Shown here: one piece after another, positions 24,991-33,852 of the stretch
Position numbering within the stretch: the first letter of the stretch is position 1
How the letters are laid out: every line of letters starts with the position of its first letter
Assembly (NCBI GenBank): GCA_003223935.1
Contig: QHXQ01000036.1
Location: 22,061 to 86,060 of the forward strand
Length of the DNA stretch: 64,000 bases
Origin: Acidobacteriota bacterium
GTDB lineage: Bacteria > Acidobacteriota > Blastocatellia > Pyrinomonadales > Pyrinomonadaceae
Reading direction: 5' to 3'
Translations under genes and position numbers: made by a program
Notes under the pieces: generated by a model
Seen by the model: the letters and a program-made list of their open reading frames with translations, nothing else
What the model was told of the DNA's origin: nothing
Database searches by the model: none

Positions 24991-26037
24991 ATGTCGAGAG
25001 AAACTAAGGCTGCAATCACTTTCGCCGGCTTTGCCCTGCTACTGGCTTTTCGTGATGTCGCGACAGAGCTGTTTCTGTCAACACAGACCGCGACCAAGGA
25101 AAAAACCTTGTGGCTTTCGTTTATGGTCTGCGGCACTATTCTTACGCTGTCGTGTATCCGTCTGCTGGTGCGCGGTCAATTGGGCCTATTGCACAAGCTG
25201 ATGACGCCCGGTGCTCTGCGTAAGGCGACAACGCTGGGCCTGCTCAGCGGCGGCATATACTTCCTCATCTTTTTTATCATCGGCCAGTTAGGGGCCGGCG
25301 TCGCCGGGCTGATTGATTACGGGTTGATCCCGCTCGCGACAGCGGTTGTCGGCGCAATGATGTTCAAAGAAAAACTCAGCGCCGACTTTTACGGAGCGTT
25401 CTTTGTCTATTTACTTGGGATCACAATCCTGATGGTTTCCCGTAACGAGTTTATCCCCTTGTGGCTCCTCGGCGTCGCCGTCCTGCCGCCCGTGGCCTCG
25501 GCACTTTCCGACGGGTGTACCAAGTGGCTGCTAGACGAAAAGAACGCGGGGCTGACGCGGGCTGAACTCCTGATCGTCCGTTTCTCGCCCGCGGTGCTCG
25601 TCCTGTACGTGCTCGCGGCGGGGACTTCAGGCTCACTCATGCCTCAGATAGATGCTCCGTTTAAAACGCTCGCCGTAGCCGTGGTCGGCGGGTGGGTGCC
25701 GCTGATGTTACTTTGCACCGGACTCGGCATGGCAGGGATGAAGAAGCTCGCCGCGTGGGAATTTACCATACCGGCGGTTGTGTTCTTAGGCACTTTGCAC
25801 CGCCACCCGGAAAATGTGGGCGTGCCTATGGTCGGGGCAATCCTTGTTCTGTCTGGAATCGTTATCTCAGAATGGAAACTCATCTCTCAACTTAACGTGC
25901 GGGTTAGGAGCGCGGCAAGATTAACTTCGCGCCGGGTCTTCGCGAAATTTCACTCCGGTGTGTTGTACGCAGTATCGTTCCGACGCTTACTGCGGCGAGA
26001 TTCGGCCACCCCGGAGCAGCACACGAACACATACTAG
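24991..26037 (+). CDS. DMT/EamA-type membrane protein paired with the TIR gene
   Basis: From ATG 24991 (GGAGA 9 nt upstream) the product is 348 residues with about ten membrane segments. An internal two-fold layout and the LIDYGLIPLATAVVGAMMFKEK region are typical of drug/metabolite transporter (EamA-like) proteins. After the last helix (about 285-300) there is a basic cytoplasmic tail of about 45 residues (VRSAARLTSRRVFAKF) that is unusual for the family. It starts 41 nt after the TIR stop, so co-transcription is likely. A transporter or membrane-effector partner of the TIR protein is an inference; the transported substrate is unknown. Confidence 0.8.
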   Translation: MSRETKAAITFAGFALLLAFRDVATELFLSTQTATKEKTLWLSFMVCGTILTLSCIRLLVRGQLGLLHKLMTPGALRKATTLGLLSGGIYFLIFFIIGQLGAGVAGLIDYGLIPLATAVVGAMMFKEKLSADFYGAFFVYLLGITILMVSRNEFIPLWLLGVAVLPPVASALSDGCTKWLLDEKNAGLTRAELLIVRFSPAVLVLYVLAAGTSGSLMPQIDAPFKTLAVAVVGGWVPLMLLCTGLGMAGMKKLAAWEFTIPAVVFLGTLHRHPENVGVPMVGAILVLSGIVISEWKLISQLNVRVRSAARLTSRRVFAKFHSGVLYAVSFRRLLRRDSATPEQHTNTY

Positions 26038-26150
26038 AGTGGAGGTATACTCCAACGTGCTATAATGAACGGGACAAAAGAACTCAACTGTCCTGTTCGC
26101 GCCGTATTCCTACTAATCGCAGGCAAGCTTCCATTTTGCACAGAGCACTT

Positions 26151-29100
26151 TTACTGATTCGGATTCCCGAACCTTAGTCGGTACTCCTGCGAGTTCATAA
26201 AGCCATTGACCATCGTGCGAATATCGCCGCCTTGCAGCACCTGCAACCACGCTTGATAGCCAGCCGCTTCTGGCTTGCGCCTGAGGTAGCCATAGTATTG
26301 CATGGCCACGAAGGCATTATTGAACTCCGCCTGCGCAACTTGATCAGAATCCGCCACTGCCCGCAAGACCTGCGCCCGCGACAAACTGCCAGCACCGAGC
26401 CGGTTGACTAAATCAGCACTACTCAGCGTCACCTTCGCTGTCCCGTCTGGCTGTTGCGGGTCAGGTGTGGTAATTGAAGTAAGCTGATACCGGCCGAGCA
26501 ACGCGCTGACATACTGTGCGTTGGTCATGCTGCCGTAGGCGCTCTGGAACTCTTGGCGCGCAGTGAAGTTGACAGCCAACTGCGCCTTGCGTGCAAAGAC
26601 CTCTTCGGGTGTCGCGCCCGCCACGAAACTCATGTCCGAGACGATCTCCGGATATTCGGGCAGACGGTTGAACGCCAGCTTGTAGAAGCGAAAGACATAG
26701 AAGCCTTTGAGTTGAAATTCGGGTGAGCCGAAGAAGGATTGCGACACCAAGATGCGATCACACGCTGGATTGTTATTCACGTCTGAGCAACCGTTGAGCA
26801 CTCCGAGCCAAGCGTTGAAGCCGGCTGTGTCCGGCTCGCGCGAGAGGAAGTCGAGGTATTGCTGGCGCACGAAGAAGGGGCTGCTGAAGATCGGGTTCGG
26901 CTGCCCCGCTTGGTCGTTGTCTTTGATGGTGACGGTCGCAGTTGAGGGTGTGTTCAGTGTTGCCCCGACGGCGTTCGTCAGCTTGACTTGGAAGGTCTCA
27001 TCACCTTCCACAATGGCGTCATCAATGACGGGCACAGTAATGGTCTTGCTGGTCTCGCCCGGCGCGAACGAAAGCGTGCCGACGGCGGTAGCAAAGTCGC
27101 AACGGGCGTAAGCTCCGCCGTGATTGTTCACTGTGTCGGCGCACCCGACGGTGAAAGTGTCTGTGTCGGTCGTCTGGTAGTCAACAGAGGCTGCGCCGGA
27201 AGTATCGCCGTTGCGCGTGACGGTCAGAGTGAGCCGCCCGGCTGCCTCGTCAACGTTATAACTCGCAGCGCCGAACTGCAACGCCGGGGGCGGCAGCGGC
27301 ATGATCTGCCCGCGTATCTCGCCGCCGGAGAAGAGATTCGTGTGCACGTCGAAGTAGAGTTGCCCGGCCTTCAGGAGTTGCACCTGCGCCGGCGTCAGAG
27401 TGATCAGGAAGTTGCTGACCATACCCCTCGGCAGCGTGAACAGGACAGGCCCGTTCGCGCCGGGGCCGGTGGAAGAGTGGATGTGCGCCGACGTCTGGGA
27501 GCCTGACAGCGCGCCGAAGTTGAGATCGACGGATGCTTTCGTCTCGTCGAGACTGAGGGTTAAGCTGCCGAACCCCAGCCCGTTCGAATTGGTGGGCGGC
27601 ACCACCTGCGCCCCCGTCAAGTTGGCGATGTAGAGCGTGCCCGCCACGAAGTTGACCGCGTTATTGCCGCTCAACGAATTGCTGCTCACGAGGCCGCTCG
27701 ACTGCGGGGAGAAGTTTAGCCCCGCCTTCGACGGCGTCACCGTCACGCGGTTCTGGCCCGGCGGCAGATTGAGGAACGCATAGTTACCATTCGCGTCAGT
27801 TTGGGTCGTTAGCGTCGTGCCGGCTTGATCTAGGTGCAGCGTGATCGTCACGCCGCTAACGCCGCCAGCGGACGGATCGTTCACGCTCCCGCTGACGTTG
27901 AACTGGGTGCCGGGATCGTCGTTCGTGATCGTGCCCGTGCCGCCCGCGCCTGTGGTCGCGCCGACCGCGTTTGACAGATTCAGCATGAAGGTCTCGTCCG
28001 GCTCGACCACGGTGTCGCCGGAGACGTTCACCGAGACTGTCTTGCTGGTCTCGCCGGGGTTGAAGGTGAGCGAGCCGGAGGTTGCCGCGTAGTCGCTGCC
28101 AGCCGTGGCCGTGCCATCAGCCGTGGCGTAATTGACCGTGACGGTCGCGCCGCTCGCGGCCGAGAGCGAGACCCTGAAGACCGCGCTGATCGTCGCGTTC
28201 GTCCCGCCTTCGGGCACGCTGACGTTGCTGACGCGGAGGGCGGGCTGCGGATCGTTGTCGGTGATGGTCACGACCGCCAACGGCGGTGTGCCGACGGCCG
28301 CCGCGCCTGCCGTGGAAGTGAACGAGAGATTGATCGTCTCGGTTGCTTCCGACAGCGTGTCGTCAATGATCGGCACAGTGAAAGTTTTCGGCGTCGTATC
28401 GCCGTCCGCCCAGTTGAGTGTGCCGGAGGTGGCCGTGTAGTCGCTGCCTGAGCGGGCCGTACCATCACTAGTCGTGTAATTAACAGAGACCGCGCCGAGG
28501 CTGTTGTCCGCACGGGTCACGGTGATGGTTGCCAGCCCGTCGCCTTCACCCACCGTGTATGCGGTCGCGCTGAACTGGAGGTGGCTGGTCGGCGGGAAGA
28601 CAGGATCGAAGGCGAACACGTCGTAGCTTGTGCCGTTAACGTCGTTCGGGACGATGTTACTGGCGCGGCTGTAGAAGACGACGCGCCGGCCATCGGCGCT
28701 GATGCGCGGGCTAAAGGCCGAGTCGTTTGGCGTCGCCGTGCCGTCCTGATTGATGCTGCCAAGCACGGTCACGCCGGCCTGCATGTCGCGCACAAAGACA
28801 TCGGTCGTAAAGCCGCCGACGAAGTCGGGCACGTTGACCAGATCGGTGGCGAAGCTTTCAAAGGCGACGTAACGGCCGTCGGCAGAGATGCTCGGCAGTC
28901 GCGAGTCGACGTTGCCGCTCCGGCCTGTGAGGCCGACACTGACAAGCCGTGTCGTGTTCGTCTGCATGTCGCGTATGAACACGTCGCCGTTACTCCCATT
29001 CTGGTCGTAATCAACGAGGTCGTCCGACTGACTGGTGAAGGCGATGTAGCGCCCATTCGGCGTCACCGAGAAACTGGGGATGAAACCGTTCGGGTTTTGG

Positions 29101-30191
29101 GTGTTGCGCCCGGCCGCTGTTCCGTCCTTGTTGATGGAGATAAGTGTCGTTGTGCCCGCTTGCATATCACGCACGAAGTAGTCGTCCTTCGTGTTGGTGT
29201 CGGGCACGCTCGTCAGGTTGGTGGAGGTACTGGTGAAGAAGATGTAACGACCGTCGTCGCTCATTGCTCCGAATGCAGAAGCTGAGCCGTTGCCACTCAT
29301 CCCCGTCGTAGCGACGCTGACGAGTTTCGTTGTGTTCGTCTGCATGTCGCGCACGAACATGTCCCTCTGGCTCGTTGGGTCGTCGTCAGTGAGGTCAGTC
29401 GCCGAACTGTAAAAGAGGACGTAGCGCCCGTCGGGTGTGATAGCAGCGGGATCGGCGGATGAGTTGGCCCAAGCGGTGCCCGTCTTGTTGATGCTGACGA
29501 GTTTCGTCGTGCCCGCCTGCAAGTCGCGCACGAAGACCGAGGTGACCGGCAAACTGGGCGGGGGCACATCTACGAGATCGTTTGCGCCGCTGTAAAAGAG
29601 CACATAGCGCCCGTCGGGCGTGATGGCGAATGGGTCTGAGGGGCCGAAGCCGCTCTTGGTGTTCGTCCGGTCAATGCTGACGAGCGTGGTGGTGTTCGTC
29701 TGGAGATCGCGCACGTACACGTCTTCGCTGGTGTTCGTGTCGTTCGAGACAAGATCGGTGGCGAAACTGATGAAGACAACGTAGCGCCCGTTGCCGCTAA
29801 TGATGCCGCCGATTGAGGAGCGGTTCCCGCTCGCGCCGCTCGGGGTGGCGCTGACCAGTCTGGTGATGCCGGTCGTCATGTCGCGCACGAACACATCGGT
29901 CGAAGCGTTCGCGTCGTTCGGCACGAGGTCTGAGGCGTCGCTCATGAAGGCGATGTAGCGCCCGTCGGCACTGATGCTGTAGGTCCCGGATTCACCCGAC
30001 GAGTGGTTACCCGTCGCCGTGCCCGCACTGTTAAAGCTGACGAGGACAGGATGAACGCTCTGCGCCGTTACGCTGGCGGCCGAAAAATGCGTCAACGCGA
30101 CGAGGGTGAAGAGAAGCAAGCAGACGAACCGGTAATTCACTGGCCGCGCGACGGCCGTGGAGATGCGGAAGAGCCTAGACAGAGGGCGCAT
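26151..30191 (-). CDS. Large secreted multidomain protein: PD40 propeller, Calx-beta, CHRD, DUF4214
   Basis: This 1346-residue protein begins with a signal peptide after a basic leader (FVCLLLFTLVALTHFSAASVTA; AAGGAG precedes the ATG). Residues about 50-540 hold roughly nine TolB/PD40-type blades with the repeated core SADGRYIAF and VFVRDMQT. Then come Calx-beta domains (about 545-650 and 655-755), a Cna-B/SdrD-like domain (GVSGVTITLHLDQAGTTL to GNYAFLNLPPGQ), and a CHRD-like domain (SLDETKASVDLNFGALSG to GGEIRGQIMP). A third Calx-beta follows (about 985-1100). The C-terminal 230 residues are DUF4214-type modules nearly parallel to those of the matrixin at 13529-15634. It is probably a surface or released adhesive protein. 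Confidence 0.92.
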   Translation of the reverse strand: MRPLSRLFRISTAVARPVNYRFVCLLLFTLVALTHFSAASVTAQSVHPVLVSFNSAGTATGNHSSGESGTYSISADGRYIAFMSDASDLVPNDANASTDVFVRDMTTGITRLVSATPSGASGNRSSIGGIISGNGRYVVFISFATDLVSNDTNTSEDVYVRDLQTNTTTLVSIDRTNTKSGFGPSDPFAITPDGRYVLFYSGANDLVDVPPPSLPVTSVFVRDLQAGTTKLVSINKTGTAWANSSADPAAITPDGRYVLFYSSATDLTDDDPTSQRDMFVRDMQTNTTKLVSVATTGMSGNGSASAFGAMSDDGRYIFFTSTSTNLTSVPDTNTKDDYFVRDMQAGTTTLISINKDGTAAGRNTQNPNGFIPSFSVTPNGRYIAFTSQSDDLVDYDQNGSNGDVFIRDMQTNTTRLVSVGLTGRSGNVDSRLPSISADGRYVAFESFATDLVNVPDFVGGFTTDVFVRDMQAGVTVLGSINQDGTATPNDSAFSPRISADGRRVVFYSRASNIVPNDVNGTSYDVFAFDPVFPPTSHLQFSATAYTVGEGDGLATITVTRADNSLGAVSVNYTTSDGTARSGSDYTATSGTLNWADGDTTPKTFTVPIIDDTLSEATETINLSFTSTAGAAAVGTPPLAVVTITDNDPQPALRVSNVSVPEGGTNATISAVFRVSLSAASGATVTVNYATADGTATAGSDYAATSGSLTFNPGETSKTVSVNVSGDTVVEPDETFMLNLSNAVGATTGAGGTGTITNDDPGTQFNVSGSVNDPSAGGVSGVTITLHLDQAGTTLTTQTDANGNYAFLNLPPGQNRVTVTPSKAGLNFSPQSSGLVSSNSLSGNNAVNFVAGTLYIANLTGAQVVPPTNSNGLGFGSLTLSLDETKASVDLNFGALSGSQTSAHIHSSTGPGANGPVLFTLPRGMVSNFLITLTPAQVQLLKAGQLYFDVHTNLFSGGEIRGQIMPLPPPALQFGAASYNVDEAAGRLTLTVTRNGDTSGAASVDYQTTDTDTFTVGCADTVNNHGGAYARCDFATAVGTLSFAPGETSKTITVPVIDDAIVEGDETFQVKLTNAVGATLNTPSTATVTIKDNDQAGQPNPIFSSPFFVRQQYLDFLSREPDTAGFNAWLGVLNGCSDVNNNPACDRILVSQSFFGSPEFQLKGFYVFRFYKLAFNRLPEYPEIVSDMSFVAGATPEEVFARKAQLAVNFTARQEFQSAYGSMTNAQYVSALLGRYQLTSITTPDPQQPDGTAKVTLSSADLVNRLGAGSLSRAQVLRAVADSDQVAQAEFNNAFVAMQYYGYLRRKPEAAGYQAWLQVLQGGDIRTMVNGFMNSQEYRLRFGNPNQ

Positions 30192-30526
30192 TTTAACTCC
30201 TTGGATAAAAAGACTCGATTATCCGGTGAACGGACTAGAGTTTAAGCTTTGAGTGAGAACCGCCGGATTTCAGCAACATTAACTAAAGCCAACTAACTGA
30301 GACAATCTAACACGCGGCGCAAAAAAACCTACGGAACAACCTGACTTCGACCTGACTGACAGTCAATAGCATCTTATCAAAGAGTTGCTGCCACTCAAAC
30401 CCCATAGCCTCCCGCGTCGAAGTCACCGACTAACTTACCATCCTGTAACATGCCAGTGAGCGCAATCGAACCGTGTGCACCCTCAATCGTGAAGCTCAGC
30501 TTGTTGTCCACCCATGAGTGGGCGCG
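30192..30526. other. Intergenic region without a supported gene
   Basis: About 335 bp lie upstream of the large secreted protein and downstream of the ATP-grasp gene. It is AT-richer than the flanks near 30240-30330, as expected for a promoter, but no convincing -35/-10 pair or strong hairpin was seen. Confidence 0.4.
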
Positions 30527-31564
30527 CTAGATGCGGCTGAGTGGGTCGTAGCTGAGGCCGAGCGTGAGAATCTTTTGCAGGAGTTGTTCGTAGCGGACGC
30601 CGACTTTGGCGGCGGAGTCGGCGAAGTCTTCGCCGCGCGCGATCTGTGCGTTGGGGTTGACTTCGAGCACGTAGATGCGCCCGTCCGCGTTGAGCCGATA
30701 ATCTATGCGCGCGTAGCCGCTCAGGGCCAGCAGGCGATAGATGCGCTTCGAGAGGCGCGTCATCTTCTTCTTCATCTCTTCCGAGAGGTCGGCGGCCTGT
30801 GTCACGACGCCGACGCGCTTCTGGTAGTTCACGTCCCATTTGACCTTGTACGTGGCGATGTTCGGCGCGCCTTCGGGCAGGTCTTTCAACAGCAACTCCC
30901 AAGGCGGGTAGGCTTGCAGCTTGCCGTTGCCGATCACGCCGACGTAAATCTCGCGCCCCTCGATGTACCCTTCGACCAAAACGGACTTGCCCGTCTGCTC
31001 GTGTAGGAACTGTACGCGCTCGGCCAGTTTCTCGTCGTCGCGCACCACCGAGGCGTGCGCGATGCCGATTGAGCCTTCCTCGATGAGCGACTTGACGATG
31101 AGCGGGAACTTCAAACGGCGCGGGCGGCGCACCTTCCATTTGGGCGGAAAGACGACGAAGCGCGGCACGTGTATGTTGTGATAGGCGAGAATCTTCTTGG
31201 TCAGTGCCTTGTCACGCGCAAGCGTCAAGCCCAGAGGGTTGCAGCCGGTGTAGGGCATGCGGATCAACTCCAGATAGCTGACGACGTGTTGGTCATAAAG
31301 GGGATGACCGGCGAACTCTTCCAAGAGATTAAAAGCGATCTGCGGTTTGTGGCGACGCGCGGCGCGGCGTATGACGCGCAGGTCATTGGAGATGCCGACG
31401 GCGTGCACCTCGTGGCCGATGCGCGTCAAGGTCTTCATCACGTCATACTCTGTGCGCCAGATTTGCGCCTCCTTGTTGCCGTGCCCTTTCAATGAACGCG
31501 GCGGCACGCACTCGTGATGCATGAGCACGATGACGCTCAAAGGTTTGGTGACGAGTTGCTTCAT
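30527..31564 (-). CDS. ATP-grasp ligase (D-Ala-D-Ala ligase/RimK-like)
   Basis: The 345-residue enzyme has the ATP-grasp layout: an N-terminal Rossmann-like part (about 1-100), GCNPLGLTLARDKALTKK at the lid start, the lysine-bearing strand PLIVKSLIEEGSIGI, and VEGYIEGREIYVGVIG. The Mg/ATP site YARIDYRLNADG ... VLEVNPNAQI carries the DxR and ExNPN residues. Such enzymes join a carboxylate to an amine using ATP. The overall form is nearest to D-Ala-D-Ala ligase relatives, but the substrate cannot be read from sequence. Its start overlaps the stop of the zinc-peptidase gene by 4 nt (31561-31564), so the two are translationally coupled and likely act in one pathway. Confidence 0.85.
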   Translation of the reverse strand: MKQLVTKPLSVIVLMHHECVPPRSLKGHGNKEAQIWRTEYDVMKTLTRIGHEVHAVGISNDLRVIRRAARRHKPQIAFNLLEEFAGHPLYDQHVVSYLELIRMPYTGCNPLGLTLARDKALTKKILAYHNIHVPRFVVFPPKWKVRRPRRLKFPLIVKSLIEEGSIGIAHASVVRDDEKLAERVQFLHEQTGKSVLVEGYIEGREIYVGVIGNGKLQAYPPWELLLKDLPEGAPNIATYKVKWDVNYQKRVGVVTQAADLSEEMKKKMTRLSKRIYRLLALSGYARIDYRLNADGRIYVLEVNPNAQIARGEDFADSAAKVGVRYEQLLQKILTLGLSYDPLSRI

Positions 31565-32631
31565 AAGGGGATGCGATGATAGCCCGTGTACACGCCGTGC
31601 ATCGTCTGCACGGTCAACATGACAAGCATCTTGCGCAAGGTCTGCGCCTGCGAGACGCTCAAACGCAAGCGCAGCGCGCGGCAGCGGTCAATCATGTGCG
31701 TTATGATCTGATCGACGGCGTAGGCGTGCATGCCCGTGCCTTCGGCGATGGCGTGGACGAGTTCGCGGCGGTGTCGGCGCAGGAAGCTCACGGCCGTCGG
31801 GCGCGTTTCGTGGCCGGCGCGTGGGACGAAGATGCGGTGCAGGTCGCGGTCGAACGGCGCGGGGCGACGCACGACGTAGTGCATGCGCTTGCGCTCGTAG
31901 TGCTCGCGCAGGGTCATGCGCAACTCGCTCAGCGGCTCGACCTTCACACGCTGCCGCACGACGGGCGTGCGCCCGCTGATCTCTGTCATTAACTGATCGA
32001 CGTATTCGAGTTTGCGCAACGCGGGCCAACCGCGATAGCGCGTGCGCCAACGCCCGCCGGGTGCAAGCCAGATGGCGAACGTCTCGGCGAAGTCCTCGGC
32101 CGGGTGCGCCTGCGCGTACCACGCGCCAAGGTGCAGGACGTAGCCGCGGCTGTGCGGCTTCGGTTTATAAAACTCCGGATAGGGTTTGCCGAACGGGCCG
32201 AACAGATCGCGCCAGCGTCGTTTGTAGTGCAGACGATAAGCGTTCGACAAAGCGTGCCCCGCCTCGTGGCGCATGATGCGTAGGCACTCGCGCTCGGTCG
32301 CGCCCTCGACTTCAAGCATAAGCTTGCGTTCAAGTCGCATCAGGCGCGGATGCGCGAGATAGAAGGGGATGGCGAAGCCGGGCACGCCGTCGGGCGAGAA
32401 CCACTCGGCCGATAACCATGCGTGCGGGCGAAAGCGCAAGTCGCGATCAGCCAACTCGGTGTACAGATGCTTGATGCGTTGCGCCAGCGCCGTCCCCGCA
32501 ATCCGGATCGGCAGATCGCACAGACGCATGTCGAGCAACTGTTCATCGGTCACACGCCGCCAGGAGAAACCAGCCATCCCGTTTTTCAATCCGCGCTGTT
32601 GATAGGCAGAACGTAAAAAGCCAGCCGCCAT
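31561..32631 (-). CDS. Putative zinc metallopeptidase coupled to an ATP-grasp enzyme
   Basis: The 356-residue protein contains HExxH (H122, E123, H126 in MRHEAGHALSNAY) and a downstream acidic candidate third ligand in PAEDFAETFAIW (about residue 183), the gluzincin-like pattern. No signal peptide is seen, so it is probably cytoplasmic. It is rich in Arg and His, with several basic helices in the C-terminal third. It overlaps the downstream ATP-grasp gene by ATGA. A peptidase beside a peptide-type ligase suggests making and trimming of a small peptide or peptide-like metabolite. This is inference, and no precursor peptide gene was found nearby. Confidence 0.8.
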   Translation of the reverse strand: MAAGFLRSAYQQRGLKNGMAGFSWRRVTDEQLLDMRLCDLPIRIAGTALAQRIKHLYTELADRDLRFRPHAWLSAEWFSPDGVPGFAIPFYLAHPRLMRLERKLMLEVEGATERECLRIMRHEAGHALSNAYRLHYKRRWRDLFGPFGKPYPEFYKPKPHSRGYVLHLGAWYAQAHPAEDFAETFAIWLAPGGRWRTRYRGWPALRKLEYVDQLMTEISGRTPVVRQRVKVEPLSELRMTLREHYERKRMHYVVRRPAPFDRDLHRIFVPRAGHETRPTAVSFLRRHRRELVHAIAEGTGMHAYAVDQIITHMIDRCRALRLRLSVSQAQTLRKMLVMLTVQTMHGVYTGYHRIPL

Positions 32632-33042
32632 TATAACGGGAGGGAGAGGGCATAAACCACGAAATCACGCGAAACGATCCGCAGAAGAGTTGACGGCCGT
32701 TCGTTCCTCTTCGGGGCGTTATTCGCACCACCTTGCTAATTGCGTTCGTAGCACCAGAGCACTTACATAGCCTGTTTTCAAAACGAAACGCCCTTGCGCA
32801 TTGTACGCAAACAAAACGTCTAGGGGCAGGGATTACGCCCCAGTTACGACCATTTATCACGGCATGCCTCTTGCGCTCAAACCGGACTCTCCCCATAAAT
32901 TTCAATCAATAAGCTAAAAGGATCGAGAGTTGCACGGCATGTAGGTTAGAGATGCACAGTAAACGGCTTCGTCGTGGCAACAAAACCCACGAAGCGCGTT
33001 ACTACGGCTCACGCCGGAGGAAGTTGACAGCAGGGGAGGGCA
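32632..33042. other. Intergenic region without a supported gene
   Basis: About 410 bp between divergent genes. An open frame of 120 codons on the minus strand (32543-32905) overlaps the peptidase start and has no ribosome-binding site. The region is less GC-rich than its flanks and probably carries the two divergent promoters. No repeat was seen. Confidence 0.45.
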
Positions 33043-33852
33043 ATGGCAGTGAATTGGCGATCAGATGCACATCACAGACACGATTGGCGCAGTAAAGTCC
33101 CACAGGTCATCCTCGCTTTCTGGATCATCAAGATTCTAGCGACGACGCTGGGCGAGACAGGCGGCGATGCTGTGACCATGACATTGAATCTCGGCTATGC
33201 CGTCGGCAGCTTGATCTTTCTCGGCTTCTTCGCCGTCACGCTTGCCGCTCAAGTTGCAGCGAAGCGTTACCATCCGTTCCTTTATTGGGCCGTCGTGGTC
33301 GCCACCACAACCGTCGGCACGACGATGTCGGATTATCTAGATCGCACCGTCGGACTCGGTTACGTGAAATCTTCGATCATGCTGTTTGGCGGTGTCCTCG
33401 TCGTCCTCTTCGTCTGGCATCGCGTCATGGGCCGGATCGAGTTCGAGGACATAACCGACAGGCGGGATGAGGTCTTCTACTGGTTGACGATCCTTGTGTC
33501 AAACACGCTCGGCACGGCGCTCGGCGACTTTACCGCCGACGATGCGGGTCTCGGCTTCGAGCGCGGCGCGCTCGTCTTCGCCGCCCTGATCGCGCTCGTG
33601 GCGGCGTTACACTTCTTCACAAAGATTTCAGACAGCGTGCTCTTCTGGGCCGCATATATTTTGACGCGGCCGCTCGGAGCCACGCTCGGTGACACTCTAA
33701 CCAAGCCGCATGCCGATGGCGGTCTCGAACTGAGCCGCATCACCTCTTCGCTCGTGATCGCGGCGCTCATGATCGTGACGGTAATCCTGACGTACAGGAA
33801 GGCGGGCCAGTCCCCCGTCGCTTCCGACAGTGCTGCAATACGAAGCGCGTGA
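33043..33852 (+). CDS. COG4705-type multi-repeat membrane protein
   Basis: The 269-residue membrane protein is built from four internal repeats, each with a Thr-x-Gly-x-Thr/Ala-x-x-(Gly/Ser)-Asp motif at a helix end: TTLGETGGDA, TTVGTTMSDYLDR, NTLGTALGDFTAD and RPLGATLGDTLTK. Each is followed by a GLGY/GLGF/GGLE turn and a hydrophobic helix; eight helices are expected. This matches the family of uncharacterised membrane-anchored proteins grouped as COG4705. The recurring Asp/Thr motif suggests an ion site near a pseudo-symmetry axis (inference). The 3' end overlaps the convergent hydrolase gene by 86 bp. Confidence 0.85.
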   Translation: MAVNWRSDAHHRHDWRSKVPQVILAFWIIKILATTLGETGGDAVTMTLNLGYAVGSLIFLGFFAVTLAAQVAAKRYHPFLYWAVVVATTTVGTTMSDYLDRTVGLGYVKSSIMLFGGVLVVLFVWHRVMGRIEFEDITDRRDEVFYWLTILVSNTLGTALGDFTADDAGLGFERGALVFAALIALVAALHFFTKISDSVLFWAAYILTRPLGATLGDTLTKPHADGGLELSRITSSLVIAALMIVTVILTYRKAGQSPVASDSAAIRSA

